Positions 50,822-60,412 of a stretch of 64,000 nucleotides of DNA are shown piece after piece. The stretch covers positions 1-64,000 of the forward strand of contig JAIXSZ010000044.1 of NCBI GenBank assembly GCA_027484425.1, in the 5' to 3' direction. The position numbers and the translations under genes were made by a program. This DNA is from Sphingobacteriales bacterium (GTDB lineage: Bacteria; Bacteroidota; Bacteroidia; Chitinophagales; Chitinophagaceae). The notes beneath the pieces were generated by a model that was not told the DNA's origin, searched no databases, and was given only the letters and a program-made list of their open reading frames with translations. Every line of letters starts with the position of its first letter. The first letter of the stretch is position 1.

Positions 50822-53800
50822 ATGAGCTATACAGAATTACATATAACAACCAATTTTAGTTTTTTAAGGGGTGGCTCACATCCAGAAGAAATGGTAGAAC
50901 AGGCAATTTCGCTGGGGTATAAGGAAATAGCTATCACAGACCACAACACACTGGCAGGCATTGTGCGTGCTTACTCAGCTGCAAAAGGAAAAGACATACG
51001 CATTATACCAGCTTGTAGGCTAGACTTGCTAGATGGTGCAAGCCTGCTGGCATACCCTACAGACAAAGAAGCATATGCTCGGCTATCTGGATTGCTTACA
51101 GAGGGCAATATTCGGGCAGAGAAAGGCCAGTGTCATTTATACAAAGCAGATGTTTTCAGATTTGCAAAAGGTATAAAGTTCATAATTATTCCGCCTACTA
51201 CTTTGAATTCATCCTTTGAATTTGCACCTGAATTTATTGCAGAACTTATGGAATACAAATTAGCGCTGGGTAGTGACCTTTATCTAGGTGCTGTTCGCTC
51301 CTACAGGGCCAATGACACCAAGTTGCTATACCGATTAGCAGAAATATCAGAAAAGTTGAAAATACCATTGGTTGCCAATAATGACGTACATTATCACAAC
51401 AGAGAGCGCAGAGAATTGCAGGATATACTCACCTGCATACGTGAAAAGTGTACCATATACAACGCTGGTTTTCGGCTCTACCAGAATGCAGAACGCTACC
51501 TGAAACCTATAAATGAAATGAAACGCCTATTTAAGTTATACCCTGACGCTATAGCACGCACGCAGGAAATAGCTAAAGCATGTCGGTTCTGTCTGAGTGA
51601 ATTGAAATACGAATATCCCGAAGAAATTACTAGCGAAGGACGTAGCCCGCACGACGAGCTTATACATCTGACATGGCAAGGAGCAAACGAAAGATTTCCT
51701 GAAGGTATTCCTGAAAATATACAAACCACTATCAGGTATGAGCTCGAATTTATACAACGAAAAAATTATGCCGCCTATTTTTTGACCGTTTACGATTTCG
51801 TAAAGTTTGCCAGGAGCCGAAATATATTGTGTCAAGGGCGAGGGTCTGCTGCCAATTCAGTTGTATGTTATTGCCTTGGTATTACTTCTGTAAATCCAGC
51901 AAAATTCAAGCTACTTTTTGCTCGTTTTATGTCTGATGCCCGTAATGAGCCACCAGATATAGATGTTGACTTTGAGCATGAACGGAGAGAAGAAGTGATA
52001 CAATATATATATCAGAAGTACGGAAGAGATCGTGCCGCTATAGTGGCAACAGTTACACAGCTTCACTATAAGGGCGCAGTGCGTGATGTTGCAAAAGCAA
52101 TGGGCCTGTCAATAGATGCTATCAACCGTTTATCTAATTCGTCTTGGGAGTTTACATCAGAATGGTTTGAGGGTAAAGTAGTAACCTCAGATGGGTTTGA
52201 CTCCAAAGACCCACATCTTACAAAAGTACTTCGTCTTACACAGCAATATATAAGTTTTCCTAGGCAACTGGGGCAACATACTGGTGGTTTTGTGATAACG
52301 CAGGGTAAGCTGTCTGACCTATGTCCTGTTATGAATGCACGAATGGAAAACCGTACCTGTATAGAGTGGAATAAAGACGACATAGAAGCTTTGGGTTTCC
52401 TCAAAGTAGATGTATTGGCACTTGGAATGCTTACCTGCATCAGAAAAGCATTTGACCTAGCTAAGCAACATTACGGGCTAGACCTGACTCTGGCTAAAAT
52501 AAACGAGAAAGATGATGCTGCGGTATACGATATGATATGCCGGGCAGATACAATAGGTGTATTTCAAATAGAGAGCCGTGCGCAAATGTCTATGTTGCCC
52601 AGACTAAAACCAAGAACTTTTTATGACCTGGTAATAGAAGTGGCTATTGTAAGACCTGGCCCCATACAAGGCGATATGGTGCATCCCTACCTCCGCCGCA
52701 GAGATGGCAAAGAGCCAATAGTGTATCCAAAGCCGGAATTGGAGGAGATATTGGGAAGGACAAAGGGAGTGCCTCTTTTTCAGGAGCAAGCTATGGAAAT
52801 AGCAATAGTTGCCGCTGGATTTACCCCGGCAGAGGCCGATGGATTGCGCCGAAGCATGGCGACCTTTAAAGCGAAAGGAAAGGTAAGTGATTGGCATAAA
52901 AAGCTGGTAAGCGGCATGATGGCCAGAGGCTATGAAGAAGAGTTTGCGAATAGGGTATTCAAGCAATTGGAGGGCTTTGGTAGTTATGGATTCCCCGAAA
53001 GCCATGCAGCAAGTTTTGCGTTGCTTGTATATGTGTCTTGCTGGGTCAAGTGCTACTATCCCGATGTTTTTGCGGCCGCTCTACTCAATAGTATGCCTAT
53101 GGGTTTCTATCAGCCAGCACAGATTGTTATTGATGCTCGGAAGCATGGTGTGGAGATACTGCCAGTGGATATTAATTTTTCCTTCTGGGATAATACGCTC
53201 GACCATAGAACAGCTAAGTATTGCCCTATACGTTTAGGCTTCAGGCAGGTCAAAGGATTGAGTGAAGAGGATATTGCTATACTTGTAACAGCTCGTGCTA
53301 GCCAGTTTTTGAATATCACTTCACTGAGGGATGCAGGTGTGTCAATATCAGTATTAGAAAAGTTGGCAGATGCTGATGCGTTCAGGTCTATTGGTCTCGA
53401 CCGTCGGCAGGCACTTTGGGAGGTATCTGCACTTAACGACAGACCTACAGGTATATTTACAGGACAATTATCAGAAAGTGCAACAGAGCAAGATATTCTA
53501 CTTCCAACAATGACATTGTCAGAGCATGTCGTACAGGACTATGGTTCGATGTCATTGTCGCTAAAAGCGCATCCGGTTAGTTTTATAAGAGATAAATTGT
53601 TCCAATTAAGTATCCTGCCCACAAATGAACTTAATCTTTGGCCAGATGGAACACTTGTAAAGGTAGCAGGTTTGGTGCTGGTAAGGCAACGACCAGGTAC
53701 AGCAAGTGGCATATGCTTTATCACAATTGAGGATGAGAAAGGAACAGCCAACCTAGTTGTCTTTAAAAAGCTTTTTGATCAATACCGTAAAAATATACTG

Positions 53801-54052
53801 CAATCAAAGTTGCTGATGGTAGAAGGTAAGCTACAAAGAGAAGGGGATGTAACACACGTAGTAGTGAAAAGGTGTTTTAATTTGTCTGGATTGTTACAAA
53901 AACTAACTGCAACTGACCAACCCAATGCGGAATTATTGACTTTATCCCGAGCAGATGAAAAAGTGGATGAAAACTATGCTAATAAGGATAATAGAGTAAA
54001 AGGTATGATGGTGCAGGGCGACATTTTTCATGGAGGCAGGAATTTCCGGTAA
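50822..54052 (+). CDS. dnaE2: Error-prone DNA polymerase DnaE2
   Basis: The protein is 1076 residues from the ATG at 50822. A PHP domain comes first, with a degenerate metal-site start (LHITTNFSFLRGGS rather than HxH), then the C-family polymerase palm with catalytic Asp381/Asp383 in PDIDVDF and Asp530 in KVDVLALGML. An OB-fold lies near the C terminus (VKVAGLVLVRQRPGTASGICFITIEDEKG). Its length and its place after imuB indicate DnaE2, the translesion polymerase of the cassette, rather than replicative DnaE1. A hairpin terminator follows. Confidence 0.93.
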   Translation: MSYTELHITTNFSFLRGGSHPEEMVEQAISLGYKEIAITDHNTLAGIVRAYSAAKGKDIRIIPACRLDLLDGASLLAYPTDKEAYARLSGLLTEGNIRAEKGQCHLYKADVFRFAKGIKFIIIPPTTLNSSFEFAPEFIAELMEYKLALGSDLYLGAVRSYRANDTKLLYRLAEISEKLKIPLVANNDVHYHNRERRELQDILTCIREKCTIYNAGFRLYQNAERYLKPINEMKRLFKLYPDAIARTQEIAKACRFCLSELKYEYPEEITSEGRSPHDELIHLTWQGANERFPEGIPENIQTTIRYELEFIQRKNYAAYFLTVYDFVKFARSRNILCQGRGSAANSVVCYCLGITSVNPAKFKLLFARFMSDARNEPPDIDVDFEHERREEVIQYIYQKYGRDRAAIVATVTQLHYKGAVRDVAKAMGLSIDAINRLSNSSWEFTSEWFEGKVVTSDGFDSKDPHLTKVLRLTQQYISFPRQLGQHTGGFVITQGKLSDLCPVMNARMENRTCIEWNKDDIEALGFLKVDVLALGMLTCIRKAFDLAKQHYGLDLTLAKINEKDDAAVYDMICRADTIGVFQIESRAQMSMLPRLKPRTFYDLVIEVAIVRPGPIQGDMVHPYLRRRDGKEPIVYPKPELEEILGRTKGVPLFQEQAMEIAIVAAGFTPAEADGLRRSMATFKAKGKVSDWHKKLVSGMMARGYEEEFANRVFKQLEGFGSYGFPESHAASFALLVYVSCWVKCYYPDVFAAALLNSMPMGFYQPAQIVIDARKHGVEILPVDINFSFWDNTLDHRTAKYCPIRLGFRQVKGLSEEDIAILVTARASQFLNITSLRDAGVSISVLEKLADADAFRSIGLDRRQALWEVSALNDRPTGIFTGQLSESATEQDILLPTMTLSEHVVQDYGSMSLSLKAHPVSFIRDKLFQLSILPTNELNLWPDGTLVKVAGLVLVRQRPGTASGICFITIEDEKGTANLVVFKKLFDQYRKNILQSKLLMVEGKLQREGDVTHVVVKRCFNLSGLLQKLTATDQPNAELLTLSRADEKVDENYANKDNRVKGMMVQGDIFHGGRNFR

Positions 54053-54407
54053 GATGGTTAGCTGTGTTAGAACAGGGCAAAAGCAAAAAAGACATCCATT
54101 TGTATGTCTTTTTGTAGGCTCCAAAGGGGCAATGTCGAACCAAATATGGGATGGTTTGGCGAAAATTTATAATGTTGCGCTCAGGTTTAAATTGAAGGGT
54201 GCTGTTTATAGATGCCTAAACTTATGTATTAAACGCTATCCTAAAATAATATAATAGAGAATAGGTCAATCAGTAATATGGAAAAGATGTGCTTTATTGA
54301 AATGACACACCCCACTATACACAAATAAACAACCCTTTAATGTTTTTATTCAGATGCGTTAGTTAGGTATTCAGCTGTCCTTACGGAGGTGTGTGAAACA
54401 TAAATAA
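54053..54407. other. 355-bp intergenic region after dnaE2
   Basis: A hairpin terminator for the mutasome operon lies near its left end. The rest is AT-rich with no coherent gene; the open frame at 54030-54254 overlaps dnaE2 and the terminator and was not accepted. Confidence 0.6.
54086..54113 (+). terminator. Hairpin terminator of the mutasome operon
   Basis: A 10-bp perfect stem AAAAAGACAT/ATGTCTTTTT (54086-54095, 54104-54113) with an 8-nt loop lies 34 bp after the dnaE2 stop; its own right arm supplies the T tract. Confidence 0.75.
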
Positions 54408-54983
54408 CTACTTTTTCGCTACTGGAATTCTTAAATGAACTTTCACTTTCTTATCCATCATGAATCCCATGCCCCCACCTTTAACTCCGTAGTCTGACAT
54501 GTCTAAGTCAAAGTCCCCTTTGAACTCTGGTGTTGATTTTGTCTCGTCGAATGTAAATGGAATTGTTACTTCCTTTCTTACTCCGTGAAGTTCAAGAAAG
54601 CCAATAACTAAGAATTGATTTTCTTTTTTTTGAAACGATTTTGAAACAAAGGAAATTCTAGGATATTTTTCTGCATTTAACCAACCTGCTCCCTTAGCAT
54701 GATTATCCTTTGTATCGTTTCCTGTTTTAATGGAATTTACATCCACAGATACGTTGATTGAAGAATTCGCTAAGTCATTATCGGAAAAGATTATTTTGCC
54801 TGTTAAACCACTTAAAGTTCCTTCTGACTTAACGCCAGTAAACTTAATATTGTAACTAGGTTCAATGTTCCAATCCACAAAAAAGTAAGCGAATCCTGTG
54901 GAAATAAAGAAAATGGCAATGAAAAGCAGAGTTGGTTTAAGGATACCCAATATTTGCTTGTTATTGTTATTCATAAATGACAA
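54408..54983 (-). CDS. YceI family protein
   Basis: The 191 residues have one N-terminal membrane helix (ILKPTLLFIAIFFISTGFAYFF) and a YceI-like lipocalin-type beta barrel: YNIKFTGVKSEGTLSGLTGKIIF, VDVNSIKTGNDTKDNHAKGAGWLNAEKYPRISF, and FLELHGVRKEVTIPF. The family binds isoprenoid or similar lipids in the periplasm. An ATG three codons further in is an equally good start. It is adjacent to, but apparently separate from, the outer-membrane operon that follows on the same strand. Confidence 0.85.
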   Translation of the reverse strand: MSFMNNNNKQILGILKPTLLFIAIFFISTGFAYFFVDWNIEPSYNIKFTGVKSEGTLSGLTGKIIFSDNDLANSSINVSVDVNSIKTGNDTKDNHAKGAGWLNAEKYPRISFVSKSFQKKENQFLVIGFLELHGVRKEVTIPFTFDETKSTPEFKGDFDLDMSDYGVKGGGMGFMMDKKVKVHLRIPVAKK

Positions 54984-55035
54984 TTTTGTTATTGTGTTGA
55001 ATGATTATGAGAACTATATATTGTTTTCTTCTTAT

Positions 55036-56277
55036 CTATTTTGACTTTTTCAATTTCGGTAATCTACCTGGGTTCATTGTAAACATTAAAGAGAAATTCA
55101 ATCCAAATGAGAAAGTATTATCGCTGGTTTTAGATCTATCTACAAAATAACGAAAAGGTATTGATGCATTAAACTTTACACCAGGAGACATCCGATATTC
55201 AAAGCCCATATCTACCATTGGTGTGAGATATTCTTTTGTTGAATTGACAATATTTCCGCCTCCTTCATCTGGACTACCTATTTTATCTTGTATGGATGAA
55301 GGATTGCTCATGTCAATATCGCTTACGTCTATGGTGTCTTGAATTCTTCCGCTCATGATTGTCATAGAATTTATACCGATACCTATGCCCAGATATGGTC
55401 GGAAAGCCTTGTGTGAATTAAACGAATATCTATAGCTCAATTCGGCTCCTAAATTTACATGACCACTCAACGATTCATCAATGTAGATAGAGTCTTCGTC
55501 ATTCTGGATAGCACTCATCATTTTTGACTGTATGCTAGACTGTATCACAGACTGGTCTGGCTTCTTTAAAGCACCTCCAATATTTAGTTTTATTGCATGC
55601 CGGTGTCCGACATTTTTCTTTAGACTTAGCCCATAAGTTCCAAATGCACTGTAGTCAAGCGACAGTTTATTACCTGTTAAAAATATTGGTGCATAGTACA
55701 AACCTATGTCCATATTTTTTTTATAGTTCGCCATTCTGATTTCAAAACGGTCGTATAGACTTTCTTCAGACTTGATAACGTAGTATGGAACTCCTGCCGT
55801 TGATCTATCTAACAACTCTTTAAAAGATTTAATATTACTGTCTACCGTTTGTATGACATTAAATTTATATTCTATATTTTGGGGTCTTTGAATGGATAGT
55901 CCATTTAAGGGTTCTGGTATGATAAGGTAAAAAGCAGCAAGGTTTATTGAATATGTATTAGCAACGCTCCTAATGGCAACATCTATACAATCCGTACTTG
56001 ATACTGTTCCGCTATGTAGGATATTTATAAATAAGAAGTTGTAATCCGAAAATAAATTTGATTGGAAGAATCTATTAGATGTAGCAAACGATTTGATATC
56101 TTGTCCACCTGATTCTAACACAATTATACCTTTGGCATTTTTTACTTTTTCATCAAAAATAAATTCGTTATAACAATTGGAGCTTGGCAAATTGCTTTTG
56201 TATATGGTTTGCCCAAAACTAGCAGTTTTGCATACAAATAAAAACACATAGACCATTACTTTCACAAAAATCTTCAT
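55036..56277 (-). CDS. Outer-membrane beta-barrel protein
   Basis: The 413 residues have a signal peptide (VMVYVFLFVCKTASFGQ). The second half is built of alternating strands (GLSLKKNVGHRHAIKLNIGGALKKP, SYRYSFNSHKAFRPYLGIGIG, DMGFEYRMSPGVKFNASIPFRYF), as in porin-like barrels. The first half has no barrel pattern and is unassigned. It overlaps the DUF4249 gene by 4 bp, so it belongs to the TonB-dependent receptor operon. Confidence 0.75.
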   Translation of the reverse strand: MKIFVKVMVYVFLFVCKTASFGQTIYKSNLPSSNCYNEFIFDEKVKNAKGIIVLESGGQDIKSFATSNRFFQSNLFSDYNFLFINILHSGTVSSTDCIDVAIRSVANTYSINLAAFYLIIPEPLNGLSIQRPQNIEYKFNVIQTVDSNIKSFKELLDRSTAGVPYYVIKSEESLYDRFEIRMANYKKNMDIGLYYAPIFLTGNKLSLDYSAFGTYGLSLKKNVGHRHAIKLNIGGALKKPDQSVIQSSIQSKMMSAIQNDEDSIYIDESLSGHVNLGAELSYRYSFNSHKAFRPYLGIGIGINSMTIMSGRIQDTIDVSDIDMSNPSSIQDKIGSPDEGGGNIVNSTKEYLTPMVDMGFEYRMSPGVKFNASIPFRYFVDRSKTSDNTFSFGLNFSLMFTMNPGRLPKLKKSK

Positions 56278-57065
56278 GGTGCAATCTGTGTTATTGTTTG
56301 GGTACTATAAGCCGAAAATATGCCCATTACATTACCTGAGATATTTGTTGGGGGATTTGCAGGGGTAGTTCCACCGCCGGGTCCATTACCAGCAATCTGC
56401 GACAAAGAATAGAAATAAAGGTAGGTTTCAGGGTCTACACAGCGCATTTCTACCTTTACTTCTGAATTTTTTTTAACATCAATATCATTACTAAATATTG
56501 GTCGCTGATTAACAATGCCATTGGTTGCATTGTCGTTGAAAATAATATATGACTTATCAATCTTGCCATCTACAGTTTGAATAAATCGATAATTGTTACC
56601 CAAAATCTCTGGGTCTTTAAAAACAGGAATCACTGTATAAGTACTATCATCACCGCCAAATCCAGAAAATGAACTAAACTTCAAACTATCAAGTTTTACT
56701 GGTATTGGCATCTTCGATGATGCGGTGTACTTGTTACCGTCAATAAAAACAGTTAGCTGGTAGGTATTACCAGGTATACCTACTGTTTTTTGGGTAGCAT
56801 AGGTACCTGAAACCGTCTCCATCAAAGTATCAATTGTACCTACATTATCTGAGATAACAACAATAGCGTTCGAAATAGGGGGGTAATTGTTAGACTCGCT
56901 GAAATTCACACTTTTAGATAGCTTTACATAATATGGCCCTACTTCATTACTGATGTTGCCTTCAATTACAATTTTGCTGTCTGCTGAGTTCAAGTCGATA
57001 TTTATTTCCTTCGTACAGGATGACAATAGCAACAGAGATATTACTGTGAAATTTTTATACTGCAT
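56274..57065 (-). CDS. DUF4249 lipoprotein
   Basis: The protein has 263 residues with a lipobox (VISLLLLSSC). The mature start KEINIDLNSADSKIVIEGNISNEVGPYYVKLSKSVNF is the DUF4249 pattern, seen in Bacteroidota beside TonB-dependent receptors. The family is thought to act as a surface accessory to the receptor, in a SusD-like position. It lies 5 bp after the receptor gene. Confidence 0.9.
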   Translation of the reverse strand: MQYKNFTVISLLLLSSCTKEINIDLNSADSKIVIEGNISNEVGPYYVKLSKSVNFSESNNYPPISNAIVVISDNVGTIDTLMETVSGTYATQKTVGIPGNTYQLTVFIDGNKYTASSKMPIPVKLDSLKFSSFSGFGGDDSTYTVIPVFKDPEILGNNYRFIQTVDGKIDKSYIIFNDNATNGIVNQRPIFSNDIDVKKNSEVKVEMRCVDPETYLYFYSLSQIAGNGPGGGTTPANPPTNISGNVMGIFSAYSTQTITQIAP

Positions 57066-57070
57066 TTTAT

Positions 57071-59377
57071 TTAGAATTTAAAATTGTAAGTAATGCTGGG
57101 AACCCATCTAAACAGTGACGTCTGTATTGCTCGGGTTTTAGAAGGATCATTGGGGTTGTCTTCAAATGTGATAGTATATGCATTTTCTCTGCCATACAAA
57201 TTATAAAGACTGAAGTTCCAAGAAGATTCGTAGTGCTTTTTGTGAGGTTTTGTATAAGTTGCTCCGATATCCATTCTATGGTAGGCGGGCATTCTATAAC
57301 CGTTCCTTTCGGTATACAGGAAAACAGTGTTTCCATCTACATTGTATTTTCCACTCGGAAAAGTAACAGCATTACCCGTGTTATATACAAAAAGTCCTGA
57401 TAACGACCAACGTGGGGTAAGTTCGTACATACCAACAATTGATATATCATGAGTTCTGTCTTGTTTTGCCACATACCAATCGTTATTGTTTATTCCGTCA
57501 ATCTTCCTTTCTGTGCGCGACAACGTATAGCCAATCCATCCGGTAAATTTTCCCTCAGTTTTCTTAAGCAATAACTCAACACCATATGCTCTTCCTATTC
57601 CATAAAGCAGTTCACTTTCAATATCTGGGGCACTATTTATATCAGCACCATTTTTATAATCTACTTGATTTTGTAAGTTTTTATAGTAGGATTCAACGCT
57701 GAATTGGTACTTGTTGTCATTAAAATTCTTGAAGTAACCAACGCTTATCTGATCACTTATCTCAGGTTTTATATTGTATGAATTGCCAATCCATTGATCG
57801 GTCGGATTTGCACTTGTACTATTACTAAGCAGGTGTAAACTCTGTGTATTTCTAGCATAACCTCCTTTAATACTGCTTACCTCGTTGAGCATCCAACTGA
57901 ACTGCAATCTTGGCTCAAGGTTATAATATGATTTTCCGAATTCTCCTGCGGATAGAACAACGCTGTCTTTTAACTTGCCGTCTTCAAAAATATTGTAAGT
58001 ATCCCCACCAAGTATTGTATACATCGAGAGTCTTAATCCATAATCCAAATTGAAGCGCTCATTAACCTTCATCGTGTTATTCACAAACAATGCATTCTCA
58101 AGAGAATATCGGCTTTGCTTGGTTTCATTATTAATACCTTCTCCTTCGAATCGGTTGGGAGTAATAGTATGGTAAATGCTGTTAAATCCGAATCTCCAAG
58201 AATTTTTTGTGCTTGGGAAGAACTGAAATTCTTGTTTTATGTTCCAGTCTTTTATTTGCGAATTGATGTTAAAGTCAGTACCGCCACTATTAAGCTTAAT
58301 GTTGTAATTATAGTTGCTATATATAAGTGATGTATTCGAAAACAGTTTGGGATTAATTATGTGATTCCATCTAACGGTGCCAGTAGTATTTCCCCAATCA
58401 ATCTTAAAATTATCACCGAATGCTAGCACATCCTTGCCGAAGTATCCAGAGATAAAAATCCTATTTTTATCATTGAAACGATAGTTTGCTTTTGCATTAA
58501 GGTCATAGAAATACAATGAATTATCTTTGAAGTCTTCAGTAGCTTTAAGAAAAACATCTGCATAGGTTCTCCTTCCTGACACCATAAAAGACGACTTGTC
58601 ATTTTGGATAGGGCCTTCAATACTTAGTCTGCTGCTAATAAGTCCAATACCGCCAGTAACATTGTATTTTTGGCTGTTACCTTCTTTCATTTTTACATCC
58701 AAAACAGATGATAATCTGCCTCCATATTGAGCAGGACTATTACCTTTTATAATCGAAACATCTTTTAATGCATCACTGTTGAAAGTACTGAAGAAGCCTA
58801 GAAGATGTGACGCATTATATACTGGTGCTTCGTCTAGTAAAATCAAATTCTGGTCAGCAGCACCACCTCTTACAAAGAACCCGCTGTTTCCCTCTCCTGC
58901 CGATTTTACACCTGGAAGTAATTGAATTGTTTTTAGAATGTCTTTCTCGCCAAAAATCACTGGTATTTTTGCTATCTCTTTCACATCTAGTCGCTCGACT
59001 CCCATTTCTGCCTTCCGAACATTGTCATCTTTTCTTTTTGAGTTAATCACTACTTCTTTGAGTACTGATGTTTCAGCCGACATAGTGTGATCAAGCTTCA
59101 TATCTGACTTTAGAACAACAGTTATTGTGTCGGACTTATAACCAATAAATCTAAAAATAATCTTGTGGGTGCCCTCTTGTAGAGTGAGAGAGTAAAACCC
59201 GTATTCATTGCAAACTGTGCCAATACTGGGTTGTTCTAAGAGACTAGCGGAAACATTTATAAGTGTTTCACCATTTTTCTTGTCTTTTATTGTTCCACTA
59301 ATGGTATACTTCGATTGTCCAAATAAGGTGAAGGAAGGGAGAAAAAAAATGAAGAAGCAAATGTGAAATCTATTCAT
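57071..59377 (-). CDS. TonB-dependent receptor with CarboxypepD_reg domain
   Basis: The protein has 768 residues with a signal peptide (FFIFFLPSFTLFGQ). An N-terminal carboxypeptidase-regulatory-like domain (about 25-105: ISGTIKDKKNGETLINVSASL, EYGFYSLTLQEGTHKIIF) leads into a plug domain (KTIQLLPGVKSAGEGNSGFFVRGG, LILLDEAPVYNASHLLGFFSTFNSDALKDVSIIKG) and a long beta barrel ending SITYNFKF. It imports an unknown ligand across the outer membrane with TonB energy. The DUF4249 and barrel genes follow it in one operon. Confidence 0.92.
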   Translation of the reverse strand: MNRFHICFFIFFLPSFTLFGQSKYTISGTIKDKKNGETLINVSASLLEQPSIGTVCNEYGFYSLTLQEGTHKIIFRFIGYKSDTITVVLKSDMKLDHTMSAETSVLKEVVINSKRKDDNVRKAEMGVERLDVKEIAKIPVIFGEKDILKTIQLLPGVKSAGEGNSGFFVRGGAADQNLILLDEAPVYNASHLLGFFSTFNSDALKDVSIIKGNSPAQYGGRLSSVLDVKMKEGNSQKYNVTGGIGLISSRLSIEGPIQNDKSSFMVSGRRTYADVFLKATEDFKDNSLYFYDLNAKANYRFNDKNRIFISGYFGKDVLAFGDNFKIDWGNTTGTVRWNHIINPKLFSNTSLIYSNYNYNIKLNSGGTDFNINSQIKDWNIKQEFQFFPSTKNSWRFGFNSIYHTITPNRFEGEGINNETKQSRYSLENALFVNNTMKVNERFNLDYGLRLSMYTILGGDTYNIFEDGKLKDSVVLSAGEFGKSYYNLEPRLQFSWMLNEVSSIKGGYARNTQSLHLLSNSTSANPTDQWIGNSYNIKPEISDQISVGYFKNFNDNKYQFSVESYYKNLQNQVDYKNGADINSAPDIESELLYGIGRAYGVELLLKKTEGKFTGWIGYTLSRTERKIDGINNNDWYVAKQDRTHDISIVGMYELTPRWSLSGLFVYNTGNAVTFPSGKYNVDGNTVFLYTERNGYRMPAYHRMDIGATYTKPHKKHYESSWNFSLYNLYGRENAYTITFEDNPNDPSKTRAIQTSLFRWVPSITYNFKF

Positions 59378-59707
59378 AAATTACTGTTTATTTGATTTTA
59401 GACAAAAATGGGGCAATTGCTTTTTATACAAAATTTAATGAGAAGAAGGGACGGTTTTTTGCGATAAATGCTGCGCAACTGTAGTTGTTATTGCTGGCTG
59501 TACTATAAATATGCTGGGTGAGTTGAGTGAAAAGTTCATTCTCTTACCAAGTACAAATTTCTGTGACTAGTCTTGGTGATTTTCAGATAATTCATTGTCA
59601 ATCATGGCGCCTTTATACTAAGTAATTTTTAAAGGTTTCCAACACTATTTCCAACTCTTAATTTCCGAATTGCCCATCTGATAATTATCAATCGACCTGC
59701 CAATTCT
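59378..59707. other. 330-bp intergenic region
   Basis: It holds no reading frame resembling a gene and no hairpin I would call a terminator. A promoter for the TonB-dependent receptor operon should lie here, but no exact -7 element was found at a short distance. Confidence 0.5.
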
Positions 59708-60406
59708 TTAATTGTTTTCATAAGTAGATATAATTTTTCCATCTGCAAGTTCGATAGTTCTATCGCTTGCCTTTGCGAAGTCGAGATCATGGGTAACTGC
59801 AATAATTGTTTGTCCTAGTTCATGACATATTCTGTTGAATATTTCAAAAACAATTTGCGTGTTTTTGCTATCTAAATTTCCAGTTGGTTCATCACACATG
59901 ATAATAGCTGGGTCATTTATTAGCGCCCGAGCAATGGCGACTCTCTGTTGTTGACCACCGCTTAATTTACTCGCTGGCTTTAGTGCTTGATCCTCTATAT
60001 CAAGAAGTTTCATCTTTTCATAGGCTCTCTGCTCCACTTCTTCATAGGTATATTTGTTCAACTTTAATGCTGGTAACATGATGTTCATTAAGCACGAAAA
60101 TTCAGGAAGCAAATAGTGAAACTGAAATATAAACCCTATGGTGCAGTTTCGGATGTTTGCCAATTCATTTGGCTTTTTCCCAGTTACCTTTTCACCTTTG
60201 ATGTACAATTCACCCTCATAGGCAGTATCCATAGTGCTTAAACAATATAATAGAGTTGATTTTCCTGAGCCACTTTTCCCAACCAACGTTAAGAATTCGC
60301 CTTTGTAAACATCAAAACTTATGTCATCTATTGCTTTAAATTTTATTGGATCATAAAAGTATTTCCCGACACTATTCGTATGTAATATTATTTCTCTGTT
60401 GTTCAT
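59708..60406 (-). CDS. ABC transporter ATP-binding protein, LolD/MacB type
   Basis: The 232 residues carry all the canonical motifs: Walker A GKSGSGKST, LSGGQQQRVAIARAL, Walker B IIMCDEPTGNLD and the H-loop His in AVTHD. Its closest relatives are the LolD and MacB ATPases that drive FtsX-type permeases. It follows the permease gene by 6 bp in an operon with HlyD- and TolC-type genes. Confidence 0.92.
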   Translation of the reverse strand: MNNREIILHTNSVGKYFYDPIKFKAIDDISFDVYKGEFLTLVGKSGSGKSTLLYCLSTMDTAYEGELYIKGEKVTGKKPNELANIRNCTIGFIFQFHYLLPEFSCLMNIMLPALKLNKYTYEEVEQRAYEKMKLLDIEDQALKPASKLSGGQQQRVAIARALINDPAIIMCDEPTGNLDSKNTQIVFEIFNRICHELGQTIIAVTHDLDFAKASDRTIELADGKIISTYENN

Positions 60407-60412
60407 CCTATA

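Noticed and set aside
54030-54254. 74-codon frame after dnaE2
   Set aside because: It overlaps the dnaE2 end and the operon terminator, and its residues show no domain pattern.
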